The notes under the pieces are model-generated. The model saw only the letters and a program-made list of their open reading frames with translations. It searched no databases and was not told where the DNA came from. The position numbers were made by a program, and so were the translations under genes. This document shows positions 1 to 14,877 of a stretch of 64,000 bases of DNA, one piece after another. Position 1 is the first letter of the stretch; each line of letters starts with the position of its first letter. This DNA is from Euglena gracilis (taxonomy: Eukaryota; Euglenida; Euglenophyceae; Euglenales), in NCBI GenBank assembly GCA_039621445.1, contig CP154956.1, forward strand, positions 54,664,251-54,728,250, given 5' to 3'.

Positions 1-180
1 CAACAACAACAAAAGGACGCCATGCAAATGCAGAGAAGATCCATCAACATGCAATACCATCAAACTCAATCAAAGGAAAAGTGTCACATTCACAGCCTCC
101 CAATTGGATGGCACCCCACCCCCTTTCACCAACCTCCCTCCCCCTCCCCACACACACAGGCACACCTGCGTGTGCACGTA

Positions 181-311
<131 letters not shown>

Positions 312-484
312 GTCGGATGCGGCCTGTGGTCCCACCAGTTCAGTTGAGATGCTGGAAAAGTGAATTTGTCGCCAGGCATTAGCTTAAGGCCTTCGGCGTC
401 AGGTTGGCAGACTGGAAAGACATGACTGGAGACGAGACCCCAAGAATGGAGCCAATCAGAACGTTGTTTGTGGGAATTAACAGT

Positions 485-890
485 GGTCAAGATCAGGCTT
501 GTGCTTAGTCGGGTACCTACCCCACGGGGGGGGGGGTGCTAGGGGCAGGCACCCCATAGCACCCGATCCGGCCCCCCCCCCCCCGGAGGGGGGTAGGGTT
601 TTGGGGGGTGCCTGCCCCTAGCAGGCACCCCCCTCCGACCCCGGCGCCGAAGGCGCCGGGGGCCCGGAAAAGGCCATTTTCAATGAAAATTTTCTGGGTC
701 CCCCCGGACCCCTATCCCCCCCGGGGGGGGGGGTGTGCCTGCTAGGGGCAGGCACCCCATAGCACCCACCCCCCCCTCCCCCCCCGGTTGGTGAGCACAA
801 GCATGGTCAAGATGACATCAGGGCAGCTCAAGAAAATTTGACCCCCCGGGGGGTCCAGCCAGCCAGCAGCCTTTTTCCAGTCCCGAAGCC
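485..890. repeat. G/C-rich dispersed repeat with GGCGCC hairpin
   Basis: Runs of G and C surround the inverted motif GGCGCCGAAGGCGCC near 643-657, followed by an A/T-rich block beginning AAAAGGCCATTTTCAA and a second inverted GGGTCC/GGACCC pair. The trailing part (about 840-880) reads GGTCCAGCCAGCCAGCAGCC. The same modules recur near 6.8-7.3, 28.3, 29.1, 36.9, 49.7-50.2 and 50.5 kb, so this is a multicopy element rather than a gene. Confidence 0.7.
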
Positions 891-2974
891 CCTCCCTCAA
901 CGAGTTATTATTATTATTATTTATTTCAAGCCAGTGGAAAGAAGGGTGGCTGGATGGTAGCATTTTTTTCTTTTCAGGGGTGCAAAAATTAGCCAAAAAT
1001 GGACAAAAATGGGTCAGAAAAGGGACGATAAATTTGTGGTCAAAAATCGATTTTTGTGTAATCTGAATCCAACCTTATATCAATGTCTGTGATTATGTTA
1101 AGTTTCCCTCCCTTGCAACGCCGCCGTTCTTTCCTTGTGCTTCCATATCCTGTTAGGGTTAAGAAAGTGAGGTCGAAAATCACTCAAAGTTAAGCCCAAA
1201 TTGAGGGCAACATGTGGCCAAAAAATTCATCTGAATTTAGGCTCAAATTGTAACCCTAACCTTTTTCTTACCATTGTCACCATTTTTCTAACCCAGCATC
1301 TGGAAAACCACACACATAAACGGGGGGGGCCTTGGGCTCAGCATCGCCCAGCATCGGTCAGCATCTCCCAGCATCACCCAACATACCCCAGAATCGCCCA
1401 GCATCGCCCAGAATCGCCTTTTGAAACCCCGGTGCCTCCAATGACTGGATTGACTGCAGTTCTGCATCAATTGCACACGTTGACGCAAGCATCCACCAGA
1501 CACCCCCTTGCATCACAGACTGCAAAAAATCCAAAAAAAATGGTGGAAAAAACATGCCCCCCCCCGCAACACGTCAACTCATAAAGGATGGCATTCAACC
1601 CCCTGGGTACAGCACCCCCAATTGTCTGCCCACCCCAAACCCAGAGCAAATTTGGACCTGAGCCGAGCAGAAAAAATACAACAGGCTTTTCTTGGTTGGG
1701 GCCAAAGAAAACATCGGTTTGCGCTGGGCCGAAAATCAGCCCCCCCCCCCTCCCAGATCACGCCACTGTACATACAGGGGGGGGGGGGCTGTCCCCTCCC
1801 CCTCCTGGACCCCGGGGGGGGGGTCCCACCTCCCACCTGCTATCATATCGGACCCTGGCAAAGGGACACTCCTCACAACCCTAAACCAAATCCCTTTAAT
1901 GAAGATCATTCTTGCATATGCATTCCGTCCACCGGCCCTCCTTGGCAGGTTCTAAAAACAGTGAAAATTTTTCTTCCGGCTCTGAGCGCCGGAAAATACA
2001 AAGAAAATTGTTTTTTCCCTCACGTATAAGCACATTGCATGTTTGGGTTTCCATATGGAAAAAAATTGTCAAAAAATTCGAAAATGAGCATTTGGATTTT
2101 TTAACGGATTTTTAAGGATTTTCCAACAATTTTGGCTTGGTATCCGGCTGTCCACAGATTTGAAAATTTCCTTGTTTCGAGGTCGGAGGAGGGGGGGGTC
2201 TGCCCCCCCCCCCCGCCCTTCCGTGTTGGGAGGGAGGTTCGGACTAGGGCTTCCCACATCCGTGCCTCCCACCTAAATCCCCTCCTGGGTTGGAGGTAAT
2301 GGGTGCAGGTCGATGGTAGACTGGGTTTTGCTGGCCATGATGCAAACAGAATCATCTTGTGGTGGCGCTTAAGTGGTTGGGCCGCCGCATGCCATGGCTT
2401 TTCCTAAAAAAGATTTAGTTGGGGCTGCCGTTGGCAGCGGCCGGCTCGGCCCGAACAAAGTGCAACCGAAGATCCCAAAAACAGGGTATCTTTTTTAAGG
2501 GAAACAAACAGGGTTACAAGCAGTTGAACCCTCCCCGCTCACCAACGACCCACCCCCACAGCTTTAAATTTGCAAACGGCACAGATTTACCACAAACAAG
2601 CACAAAAAATTACCACTCTGCAACAATTGGTCATTTACGGGAGGTTTGGTGGCCTGGAGTTGGTTACAGTAGGCCCAGTAAACCTGTCAAACCAATTCAG
2701 CACTGATTTGCAACGCTGAACTTCGTTTTGGTTGAGCTAAACCGGCTGCGGCGGTCCAACCGCAACGTATACCGTCGTTGAATTGCCTCCAAAAAAGGGA
2801 ACTCAGAGAAATTGAAGAGCCACCAACTAGGGTTACCTGAGGATAGCACAAGACGCCGAGCGAGGATCCCCGGGGCACAGAATTGGATGTTAGGTCAGAC
2901 CTGTAGATAGGGCAAGGAGCAGATCAAACCGCCAATGTTTGTAAACCCCCCCCTCCCAAATAAAATACCACGTT

Positions 2975-3400
2975 TTGAATAGTGTTGAGCTCTTGATGGG
3001 ACTTGAGTTCAATGGACCCAAATGAACAGCCCGAAATGGACCAAAAAATGGCTGTTTCTCAGGCCAGGAGTTGAAAAAATTTATTTTCGGCCGCCAGACA
3101 TTTCCTTTGATTCCCCACCATTTTTGAGAAATTTCGGAAAATCTGTTTTTTTTTCCCCCTGAAAATGCACGAGAATGGCAGAGTCGGAAGCCTGCCGGAC
3201 TGTTTTGGGCCGTGATTTGGCCATATCTCAGGCTAGGTGGGGAGTTACGGGGAAATAAAAATACTGTTGGATAAGGGAATTTAAGGGCTTCGGTTTAGGT
3301 TTTCAGACTTTGCTTGATTTTGCTTCGTTTTTGAGAAAATTTGCATTTCGCGATTTTTGGGCCCAGGTTAGACCCCTCCCCTCCCTCGAATAATATACCC
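2975..3400. repeat. Copy of the 35-39 kb dispersed repeat family
   Basis: This segment opens with GTTTTGAATAGTGTTGAGC and contains CTCAGGCCAGGAGTTG-type and TTTCCTTTGATTCCCC modules. Both recur at 35.2-36.0 kb in direct orientation and at 38.0-39.1 kb inverted. It is non-coding. It gives one fragment of a family that also sits in the introns of the gene at 33-42 kb. Confidence 0.6.
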
Positions 3401-3570
3401 CCTCCTGGCCCCCGATTTCAGCTGCCCAAATAATATACTCCAAGTATATTATTTGGGGGTTATTTGGGGGTTATTACACTAGCAAAAGTGGTTGCACTCC
3501 TCATTCCACTGAGGAGTACCACCGCTATGATGTGGGCAGGTGGGTTCTCAGACTCATGAAGGTTGAGCAG

Positions 3571-5433
3571 AAGGGGGTTGTCTGCATCGTTGGAGAAAAG
3601 GGTGGAGGATGTTGTCCGACCCCGGTTTGTGTTCAAAGATGACAAAAATGTTCTTATTCCAAGGTTGAGGCGAAAGCTGTTTCTCTTTTTTCTTGAGTGA
3701 GTTGCTGTTCCCTCTTGCAGGCCAGACCTGTTTGTTAAAGAGATCAACCATCTCAGTGCCGAGGCCGAGGCCCGGTTGGCAATCATTTTGGACCACATTC
3801 GATCCGTGGTGCGAACCAAGCGGTGTGTCTATTGCTCTCGGAAAACAGTGTGGCGGGCTGAAGCAAATGTCTGGGGGGGATGATTTCTCCCGAAGGTTTT
3901 TTTCCTGGTAATGTATTGTCAAATTTTTCCTGGCCTACATTTCTTCCTCTGTTGCATTAATTGTGTCCACCATCCAAATGCCAAGAACCAATGGGGGCTC
4001 TTGTTTCTGTGGAAGCTCTCAGTCTTTTTTTGTTTGTGTTTGTGCTATTTATTTTAGGGGGAAAATTCTATGAGAGCAAGGAAATTGATCTTTTCACAAG
4101 CCTAATTTTAGGCCTAATTGTAGATGAGTGTTAGGTGTACGAGTTAGGCCTAAAGTTAGACCAAACTCCAAACCCTGCTCCATCAGCAACACAAAAAAAA
4201 ATGACACACAAAGGCAGACAAACACATACAAACCTCGGTGGGACGAAAGAAATATTCCAGTCCGGGCACTGAAGAAAAAAGACGAAGGTCGGTCGAAGAC
4301 GCGGGTCGTTGTACATGTGGGGGGAAGTGTGGGCACCCTGTGCCCCAAGCCTGCCACAGCGTGATATGTACGTTTTTATTCCTAATTATATGTAATATTT
4401 ATGATACATAAAAAGAAACAGATACGTGTGTATGCGTGTATCCATATGCGCATACAGCCGAGTTTTTTTTGGTTTTTTTTCAGAAAGAAAGCAAGAATCG
4501 GTGGAATTAACCCAGGGAGAGGGCCAATTGGACAAGAGTGGCAGGGAGGGGGTTTCCCAATATCTGCAGCTTCCACATTTGTAATATTCTATTGCCACAG
4601 CGTACAAATGAAGTCGTTCTTCAAAGATTTCGACCGTGTCACCAAAGGCCTTTACCAGACGACCCTCATCACTCGGACTCGCTTTGAACGGGTTCTTACA
4701 TTAGTCGGTGTGCAGCGGAAGCTTGCCTCATGAATTCACCCCCTCCGTTATATTAGGCCCTCCACCCCAGCACATTGGGCTCTGGCCCCACATGATTTGG
4801 CTTTTTGCCTTGCCCGAAGGATTTTGGCTCTTGTGCGCTGAACCCCCCCCCAACCGTAGTAATTGACCCTGAAATATGACTCTTAACAAATCATTTTGAA
4901 GCCATTTTTTTTGAGGGCCCAAATTTCGGGGGAGAGGCCAAATGTTTTAAAGATTATGGCCAAATTTTGGGGCCAAAATTGCTGTCAATCAGCTGTGGCC
5001 AGCTTCATCTGTAGTGCTTTCTTGCCACCATTCGTTTTGTGGTGCACCTCAGATATTTGTCTCAAGCCGGAGGAGTTCAAGCTCATCTGCGACAAGTATC
5101 AGGTGAAGGATGCAGGCAATGACAGTGAGTACGTCCGTTATCTCGATTTCTGTGCAGACGTGGATCCCGAAGATGCAATTCGCCCACTGGTGTGTGAAAC
5201 AATTTCCAGTTACCAGTTGCACATATTTATTTGGCCCTGTATCTGATTTTCTTTCCTTCAGTGACTTGGCTCCTTTTATGGATGTAAAGCGTGACACCAT
5301 GTGCGAATGTGAGGCTCATCTCATGGCCCCATTTTACCTTCAGGGGTTCGCCACCATCAACGCCTGGGATGGAATGACCCCTCAGAACTACGTCCCGCTG
5401 GGTGTGCCAAGCCAGCAACTGACAATGGACCAG

Positions 5434-5522
<89 letters not shown>

Positions 5523-5974
5523 TGTGTGTGTGTGTGTGTGTGTGCAAGCAGTGTGGAATTTGCAAGACCCACCTTCCTCCAATGGGATTTCCCCACAGGG
5601 AAGACGGGCAAGTTGACAATCCAGGAGGTGGAGGAGGACATCCAGACGCACTGCTTCACGAAGCGCGTGCGCATTCACGAATTCTTCCGCGATTTCGACC
5701 CTCTTCGGTGTGGAAGCCACATGTGTTTTTTGTTCAAACCATGTGTGGCTGTATTTTTTGAAAAAAATATGAAAATATTTTCAAAGACTGATTTGTTTGC
5801 TCTTTTTGTGCCTGCAGGTCCGGCGTTGTGACCCGGGGCCAGTTTGCCTCTGCCCTCACCATGTGTGGCATCGCGCTGTCCCCCGCGGAGCTGCAGCTAC
5901 TCTACGCGAAGTATGAGAGCCCGGCGCGGCCTGGGGGCGTGAAATGGCTGGTGTTTGCGGATGCCATTGATGAG
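3571..5974 (+). CDS. EF-hand gene, N-terminal exon cluster
   Basis: Seven exons read through in one frame once introns are removed. The first intron is only 57 bp (3663-3719). Exons 3720-3822 and 4601-4707 meet inside the arginine of a KRVQMK motif that leads into FFKDFDRV. Exon 5344-5401 ends one base into a glycine codon, and the next begins at 5599 with GKTGKLTIQEVEED. The last exon (5818-5974) ends FADAIDE in phase 0. Donors are almost all GTGTG-type. The (GA)n(GT)n microsatellite lies wholly inside the 5402-5598 intron. Confidence 0.8.
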
Positions 5975-8900
5975 GTGTGGCATTGCTGCCGGTCAAGCTC
6001 AGCAAGCAAAAGCAATTTGCTGAAATTATTTGTTGTCATCTTCAGCCAATCCCAAAGAATTATGCTATCTCAGGGTCAGCTTTCTATAATTTGGCTTTTC
6101 TTGATACAGATTCGCAAAATCCTCAGAGTTAAATTGCCCCCCTCCCAAAAAAAAACACACACAGCGACCTGTTTTCATGTTAAAATCTTTGAAGTTGGCC
6201 TCTTTTCATGTTAAACTATTTGAAGTGTGCCCACAAGCAAGAAATAAGCCAAACACAGTCTGTTGTGCCAACCACGCCATTCTAATGGAAATCCTGCTTT
6301 GGTGAAAGCAAACAGCACCTATTTGGCGGATGATGGGTCATTTTTTATTTATTTATGAGGACTCGTGTTACATCCTATTTTTGAGCATTCCCCAAATTTA
6401 AGCATCCTCAGACATCACCAATTAATCTCTGGAAAAATCGTGCTCAGTCTCATCCCTCCAACATAACATTTCCTCATCATTTAAATTTTTTTTGAAAAAA
6501 AATTCGGTGCCGAAGGAAACAGTGGTCGCATACGTGGTCCCTGCTTCAGGCAATTGGCATCTGACCTGTCCTGGTTTCTGATTTGATATTTGTCAATTCA
6601 TTTGAACGTTGCGCATTGCCTCAAGAAAATTTTCCCGCCTGTGCCATACAGTCTGTTGTGGAATCAATAAAAGAATTTCATCTGAGATTGATTGTCGCCA
6701 ATCCTCCAACAAATGTGGTGTGAAACTCCTGCAAAGGGTTCCAGTTTTTCAAGCACCATCGATCGATACCCAATAGGTGCGGGTGCCCAATTACTGTGCT
6801 TTGCCCCCCCCCCAGGGTTTGATATAAGGCTGTAAGGAGGGCGTACATGGTTTAGGTGGGGGGGTGTCCCCCCCACCCCCCCCCCTCCTGGCCCGCAGGG
6901 GGGGGGGGTCCGGACCCCCCCCCACCTGCCAGGGGGGTCCGGACCGACCCTCGGGGGGGGTTCCCGGGACCCCCCCCCAAAAGGGTCAATTTTTTCCTCC
7001 GGCGCTTTGCGCCGAAAATTTTTTGCATTTTTGGCACATTTTTGCCCAAAAAAGTGCCCAAAATGGCACTTTTGGTCGTTTGGGGGGGGTCAAAATTTTT
7101 CGGCCACCCTGACCGCGCACCTGTTTAGGTGGGGGGGTCCCCCACCCCCCCCCCTCCTGGCCCTCCCACCGGGACCCCAGCGGTGCCCAGCCTCCCCGTG
7201 GCGGGAGGGGGTCAACGTGCCGACGGCGCGGCGAACCGGGCCAAAATTCTGGGAAGAGGTGGACCCTCCCCACCTAAGTGGTCTTCTTTTCTCTGTCTTT
7301 TTCCCCCCTTTTATTTTGGGACCCGAACCTCAAATCCCAACCTTCAACCCACAACCCAGGCCCCCAACTCCCAACCCTCTGGTTGTCTGCTGATTCTGGC
7401 CCTCGGAATGGCTGGGTCTTGTTTTCCTCGTATGTGCATTGTCTTCTTGTAACGAACAGGTACCCTACAATTTCATCCTCACACATGCATCCATTTTAAC
7501 CCCTACTGCACACATCCATATGCCAAAAGTCTCGCCAGAAAACACACCGGGTCATGTGCAATCTCCTCCCAGAGTCATGTCGTCTTTGCCACATACAAAA
7601 AGCTCAGTGGGAATGGGGGCCGCTCCACACCAACGAGCAGTTAACACAGCTGCTGTGAAAAGCTGGAACGCTTGGAGGTATTTTGTAAGGTGGCAAGTAG
7701 GGTCTTGGGTTTGAACTAGCTTTTATGCCTGGCAGGGCTAGACCAACGAATGGGACGTCCTGTAATTTTTCCAGTGCCCCCTACCTGCCTTCACACAGTT
7801 GGTACCAAAGTCAATTTCTGGCTTCCAAAAAATTTTGCTGGATGAATTGTGCAGGCTGGCTGGATGAAGTGAACACAGATTCAGGATTGTATGATGATTT
7901 TTCTGTATTATAAATTCCTTTTTGATTGCGAACGACAGAAATTTGGTAATATAAGTAGACAATTGAGTATCGTTGAATTTCATCTTCTGCATACACCACC
8001 GCAGAAAAACATAAAGGGATAATGAGGCATTTGTGCAACGGAATCACGACAACACACACCCTTGTGACACACATATTTTGCAAACAGCAATTGGCAACCT
8101 TGCTCTGGACATACAAATTCCAAGGTTTTGTAACTGTCAAATTCTGTCATAACAACCATTCTTACGCCTCAACGTCCTCAACCTGACTTTTTCTCAACGT
8201 CCCTGGACCAACAGCGACTTGAACACCGCTGTCCCTCGCGAACCTCTCCGCCGCTCCCCCGGGGTAAGGCTTGCTGCCGAAAACTTTGACACCCCTCGCC
8301 CTCGCGAACCTCTCTGCCAATCCCCGGGGTAAGGCTTGCTGCCGAAAACTTTGACACCCCTCGCCCTCGCGAACCTCTCCGCCGCTCCCCCGGGGTAAGG
8401 CTTGCTGCCGAAAACTTTGACACCCCTCGCCCTCGCGAACCTCTCCGCCGCTCCCCCGGGGGTAGGGCTTGCTGCCGAAAACTTTGACACCCCTCGCCCT
8501 CGCGAACCTCTCCGCCGCTCCCCCTTGGGTAAGGCTTGCTGCCGAAAACTTTGCCACCCCTCGCCCTCGCGAACCTCTCCGCCGCTCCCCCGGGGTAAGG
8601 CTTGCTGCCGAAAACTTTGACACCCCTCGCCCTCGCGAACCACTCCGCCGCTCCCCCGGGGTAAGGCTTGCTGCCGAAAACTTTGACACCCCTCGCCCTC
8701 GCGAACCTCTCCGCCGCTCCCCCGGGGTAAGGCTTGCTGCTGAAAACTTTGGCACCCCTCGCCCTCGCGAACCACTCCGCCGCTCCCCCTGGGGTAAGGC
8801 TTGCTGCCGAAAACTTTGCCACCCCTCGCCCTCGCGAACCTCTCCGCCGCTCCCCCGGGGTAAGGCTTGCTGCCGAAAACATTGACACCCCTCGCCCTCG

Positions 8901-11900
8901 CGAACCACTCCGCCGCTCCCCCGGGGTAAGGCTTGCTGCCGAAAAATTTGACACCCCTCGCCCTCGCGAACCACTCCGCCGCTCCCCCGGGGTAAGGCTT
9001 GCTGCCGAAAGCTTTGACACCCCTCGCCCTCGCGAACCTCTCCGCCGCTCCCCCGGGGTAAGGCTTGCTGCCGAAAACTTTGACACCCCTCGCCCTCGCG
9101 AACCTCCAAGGTGAGGTTGCTGCCGCAAATTTTCAACCCAGCTGAATTTTTTCCCCAGGATTCCGGCACCAGTCCAGACCAGCCAGTAGCCTGATGGAAC
9201 CCTCTCGGACACCTCCTATGGGGTGGGGGGACCCCTTGCCCTCGTGAACCACTGCGCCGCTGCCCTGGGGTATGGCTTGCTGCCGAAAAGTTGGACACCC
9301 CCTATGATGTTCTATGGCAGTTTTTGTTTTCTTTTTGGCTTGCTGTCTGATTTTTGGATGGGCATTCCAACCAAGCTGCATTTTTGCCAAGATTTTTTGG
9401 TTCAAGAGTCGAGACCAGCCAGCAGCCTGACGAACCCCTCTCGTATATCACCCTCTGGGGGGGGGGGGCTCGCCCTCAGGAACCACTCCGCCGCTACCCC
9501 GGGTTAGGTTGCTGCCGCAAACTTTCAACCGAACGCAATCTTTTTTTTCCAGTATTTTGGTGCCAGTCGAGGCAAGTCAGCAGCCTGGTGGAACCGTCTC
9601 GGATACCACCCTTTAGGGGGGGGGGGGTTCGCCCTTGTGAACCACTGTGCCGCTCCCCCGGGGTAAGGCTTGCTGCCGAAAAATTTAACACCCCCCATGT
9701 TGGCAGCTGGTCATAATGACTGAAACGGTGTTTTATGTCAGTGTTTTTTTTTTTGGCCTGCTGTCAATTTTCTGGATGGGCATTCCAACCAAGCTGAATT
9801 TTTCACCCATAATTTGGGGTCCAGAGTGGAGACCAGCCAGAAGCTTGATGGAACCCTCTAGTACATTGTGGGGGGGTTGCTCGCCCTTACGAACCACTCT
9901 GCCACTGTCCCAAGGTGAGGTTGCTGCCGCAAATTTTCAACCGAGCTCAAATTTTTTTTCCCCAGGTTTTTGGTACCAGTCTAGACCAGCCAGCAGCGTG
10001 ATGGAACCCTCTCGGACACCTCCTGTGGGGTGGGGGGACCCCTCGCCCCCGTGAACCACTGCGCCGCTGCCCTGGGGTAAGGCTTGCTGCCGAAAATTTG
10101 GACACCCCCTATGATGTTTTATGGCAGTTTTTCTTTCCTTTTTGGCTTGCTGTCTAATTTTTGGATGGGCATTCCAACCAAGCTGCATTTTTTTGCCACG
10201 ATTTTGGTTCAAGAGTCAAGACCAGCCAGCAGCCTGATGAACCCCTCTCGTATATCACCCTCTGGGGGGGGGGCTCGCCCTCAGGAACCACTCGGCCGCT
10301 ACCCCGGGTTAGGTTGCTGCCGCAAACTTTCAACCGAACTCAATCTTTTTTTTTCCAGTATTTTGGTGCCAGTCGAGACAATCCAGCAGCCTGGTGGAAC
10401 CGTCTCGAATACCACCCTTAAGGGGGGGAGGGGGCTCGCCCTTGTGAACCACTGTGCCGCTGCCCTGGGGTAAGGCTTGCTGCCGAAAAGTTGAACACCT
10501 CCTATGTTGGGATTGGGGCGAAGACGGCTACAATGGCTTTTATGGCAGTTTTTTTTTTTCTGTTTTGGCTTGCTGCCTAATTTTTGGACGGGCATTCCAA
10601 CCAAGCTGCATTTGTTTTTTCCCCCCCAGGATTTCAGTATCAATTGAGACAAGCCAAAAGCCTGATGGACCCCTCTCAGACACCACACCCTGGGGGGGCT
10701 CGCCCTCGCGAACCTCTCCGCCGCTACCCTGGGGTAAGGCTTGCTGCCGAAAACTTTGACACCCCTCGCCCTCGCAAACCTCTCCGCCGCTGCCCCGGGG
10801 TAAGGCTTGCTGCCGAAAACTTTGACACCCCTCGCCCTCGCGAACCTCTCCGCCGCTGCCCCAGGGTAAGGCTTGCTGCCGAAAACTTTGACACCCCTCG
10901 CCCTCGCGAACCTCTCCGCCGCTCCCCCGGGGTAAGGCTTGCTGCCGAAAACTTTGACACCCCTCGCCCTCGCGAACCACTCCGCCGCTCCCCCGGGGTA
11001 AGGCTTGCTGCCGAAAACTTTGCCACCCCTCGCCCTCGCGAACCTCTCCGCCGCTCCCCCGGGGTAAGGCTTGCTGCCGAAAACTTTGACACCCCTCGCC
11101 CTCGCGAACCACGCCGCCGCTCCCCCTGATGCTGTTTTATGGGTTTGTTGTTGAATTTCTGGATGGGCATTACAACCAAGCTGAATTTTTTTTTGTAATT
11201 TGGGTTCCAGAGTGGAGACCAGCCAGAAGCCTGATGGACCCCTCACGTACATCACACTCTTGGGAGGAGGCTCTCCCTCACGAACCACTCTGCCGCTGCC
11301 CCAAGGTGAGGTTGCTGCCGCAAATTTTCAACCCAGCTGAATTTTTTTTTTTTTTTTCCGGCACCAGTCCAGACCAGCCAGTAGCCTGATGGAACCCTCT
11401 CGGACACCTCCTGTGGGGTGGGGGGACCCCTCGCCCCCGTGAACCACTGCGCCGCTGCCCTGGGGTATGGCTTGCTGCCGAAAAGTTGGACACCCCCTAT
11501 GATGTTCTATGGCAGTTTTTGTTTTCTTTTTGGCTTGCTGTCTGATTTTTGGATGGGCATTCCAACCAAGCTGCATTTTTGCCAAGATTTTTTGGTTCAA
11601 GAGTCGAGACCAGCCAGCAGCCTGATGAACCCCTCTCGTATATCACCCTCTGGGGGGGGGGGGGGGCGGCCCCCCCCCAGGCACCACCCGGCCGCTCCCC
11701 CGGGGTAGGGTGGTGCCGCAAAATTTCAACCGAACCGAACAATCTTTTTTTTTCCAGTATTTTGGTGCCAGTCGAGGCAAGTCAGCAGCCTGGTGGAACC
11801 GTCTCGAATACCACCCTTAAGGGGGGGAGGGGGCTCGCCCTTGTGAACCACTGTGCCGCTGCCCTGGGGTAAGGCTTGCTGCCGAAAAGTTGAACACCGC

Positions 11901-14877
11901 CTATGTTGGGATTGGGGCGAAGACGGCTACAATGGTTTTTATGGCAGTTTTTTTTTTTCCTTTTTTTTTGGCTTGTTGTCTAATTTTTGGACGGGCATTC
12001 CAACCAAGCTGCATTTGTTTTTTTCCCCCAGGATTTCAGTATCAATTGAGACCAGCCAGAAGCCTGATGGACCCCTCTCAGACACCACACTCTGGGGGGG
12101 GGGGGGGCTCGCCCTCGCGAACCTCTCCGCCGCTCCCCCGGGGTAAGGCTTGCTGCCGAAAACTTTGACACCCCTCGCCCTCGCGAACCTCTCCGCCGCT
12201 CCCCCGGGGTGAGGCTTGCTGCCGAAAACTTTGACACCCCTCGCCCTCGCGAACCTCTCCGCCGCTCCCCCGGGGTAAGGCTTGCTGCCGAAAACTTTGA
12301 CACCCCTCGCCCTCGCGAACCACTCCGCCGCTCCCCCGGGGTAAGGCTTGCTGCCGAAAACTTTGCCACCCCTCGCCCTCGCGAACCTCTCCGCCCCTCC
12401 CCCGGGGTAAGGCTTGCTGCCGAAAACTTTGACACCCCTCGCCCTCGCGAACCACGCCGCCGCTCCCCCGGATGCTGTTTTATGGGTTTGTTGTTGAATT
12501 TCTGGATGGGCATTACAACCAAGCTGAATTTTTTTTTGTAATTTGGGTTCCAGAGTGGAGACCAGCCAGAAGCCTGATGGACCCCTCACGTACATCACAC
12601 TCTTGGGAGGAGGCTCTCCCTCACGAACCACTCTGCCGCTGCCCCAAGGTGAGGTTGCTGCCGCAAATTTTCAACCCAGCTGAATTTTTTCCCCAGGATT
12701 CCGGCACCAGTCCAGACCAGCCAGTAGCCTGATGGAACCCTCTCGGACACCTCCTGTGGGGTGGGGGGACCCCTCGCCCCCGTGAACCACTGCGCCGCTG
12801 CCCTGGGGTATGGCTTGCTGCCGAAAAGTTGGACACCCCCTATGATGTTCTATGGCAGTTTTTGTTTTCTTTTTGGCTTGCTGTCTGATTTTTGGATGGG
12901 CATTCCAACCAAGCTGCATTTTTGCCAAGATTTTTTGGTTCAAGAGTCGAGACCAGCCAGCAGCCTGATGAACCCCTCTCGTATATCACCCTCTGGGGGG
13001 GGGGGGGCTCGCCCTCAGGAACCACTCGGCCGCTACCCCGGGTTAGGTTGCTGCCGCAAACTTTCAACCGAACGCAATCTTTTTTTTTCCAGTATTTTGG
13101 TGCCAGTCGAGGCAAGTCAGCAGCCTGGTGGAACCGTCTCGAATACCACCCTTAAGGGGGGGAGGGGGCTCGCCCTTGTGAACCACTGTGCCGCTGCCCT
13201 GGGGTAAGGCTTGCTGCCGAAAAGTTGAACACCGCCTATGTTGGGATTGGGGCGAAGACGGCTACAATGGTTTTTATGGCAGTTTTTTTTTCCTTTTTTT
13301 TTGGCTTGTTGTCTAATTTTTGGACGGGCATTCCAACCAAGCTGCATTTGTTTTTTTCCCCCAGGATTTCAGTATCAATTGAGACCAGCCAGAAGCCTGA
13401 TGGACCCCTCTCAGACACCACACTCTGGGGGGGGGGGGCTCGCCCTCGCGAACCTCTCCGCCGCTCCCCCGGGGTAAGGTTTGCTGCCGAAAACTTTGAC
13501 ACCCCTCGCCCTCGCGAACCTCTCCGCCGCTGCCCCGGGGTAAGGCTTGCTGCCGAAAACTTTGACACCCCTCGCCCTCGCGAACCTCTCCGCCGCTCCC
13601 CCGGGGTAAGGCTTGCTGCCGAAAACTTTGACACCCCTCGCCCTCGCGAACCTCTCCGCCGCTGCCCTGGGGTAAGGCTTGCTGCCGAAAACTTTGCCAC
13701 CCCTCGCCCTCGCGAACCTCTCCGCCCCTCCCCCGGGGTAAGGCTTGCTGCCGAAAACTTTGACACCCCTCGCCCTCGCGAACCACGCCGCCGCTCCCCC
13801 GGATGCTGTTTTATGGGTTTGTTGTTGAATTTCTGGATGGGCATTACAACCAAGCTGAATTTTTTTTTGTAATTTGGGTTCCAGAGTGGAGACCAGCCAG
13901 AAGCCTGATGGACCCCTCACGTACATCACACTCTTGGGAGGAGGCTCTCCCTCACGAACCACTCTGCCGCTGCCCCAAGGTGAGGTTGCTGCCGCAAATT
14001 TTCAACCCAGCTGAATTTTTTCCCCAGGATTCCGGCACCAGTCCAGACCAGCCAGTAGCCTGATGGAACCCTCTCGGACACCTCCTGTGGGGTGGGGGGA
14101 CCCCTCGCCCCCGTGAACCACTGCGCCGCTGCCCTGGGGTATGGCTTGCTGCCGAAAAGTTGGACACCCCCTATGATGTTCTATGGCAGTTTTTGTTTTC
14201 TTTTTGGCTTGCTGTCTGATTTTTGGATGGGCATTCCAACCAAGCTGCATTTTTGCCAAGATTTTTTGGTTCAAGAGTCGAGACCAGCCAGCAGCCTGAT
14301 GAACCCCTCTCGTATATCACCCTCTGGGGGGGGGTGGGGGGGGGGGGGGGGGGGGGGGGGGGGCGGCTTCGCCCTCTCAGGAACCACTTACTCGTCGGCC
14401 GCTCCCCCGGGTTGGGGTGCTGCCGCAAACTTTCAACCGAACGCAATCTTTTTTTTTGTAGTATTTTGGTGCCAGTCGAGGCAAGTCAGCAGCCTGGTGG
14501 AACCGTCTCGAATACCACCCTTAAGGGGGGGAGGGGGCTCGCCCTTGTGAACCACTGTGCCGCTGCCCTGGGGTAAGGCTTGCTGCCGAAAAGTTGAACA
14601 CCGCCTATGTTGGGATTGGGGCGAAGACGGCTACAATGGTTTTTATGGCAGTTTTTTTTCCTTTTTTTTTGGCTTGTTGTCTAATTTTTGGACGGGCATT
14701 CCAACCAAGCTGCATTTGTTTTTTTCCCCCAGGATTTCAGTATCAATTGAGACCAGCCAGAAGCCTGATGGACCCCTCTCAGACACCACACTCTGGGGGG
14801 GGGGGGGCTCGCCCTCGCGAACCTCTCCGCCGCTCCCCCGGGGTAAGGCTTGCTGCTGAAAACTTTGACACCCCTCG

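Noticed and set aside
8162-9298. A 378-codon minus-strand open frame with 22-residue repeats
   Set aside because: The 66-bp satellite is stop-free in several frames on both strands, so long frames are expected. Similar frames appear over every copy of the array.
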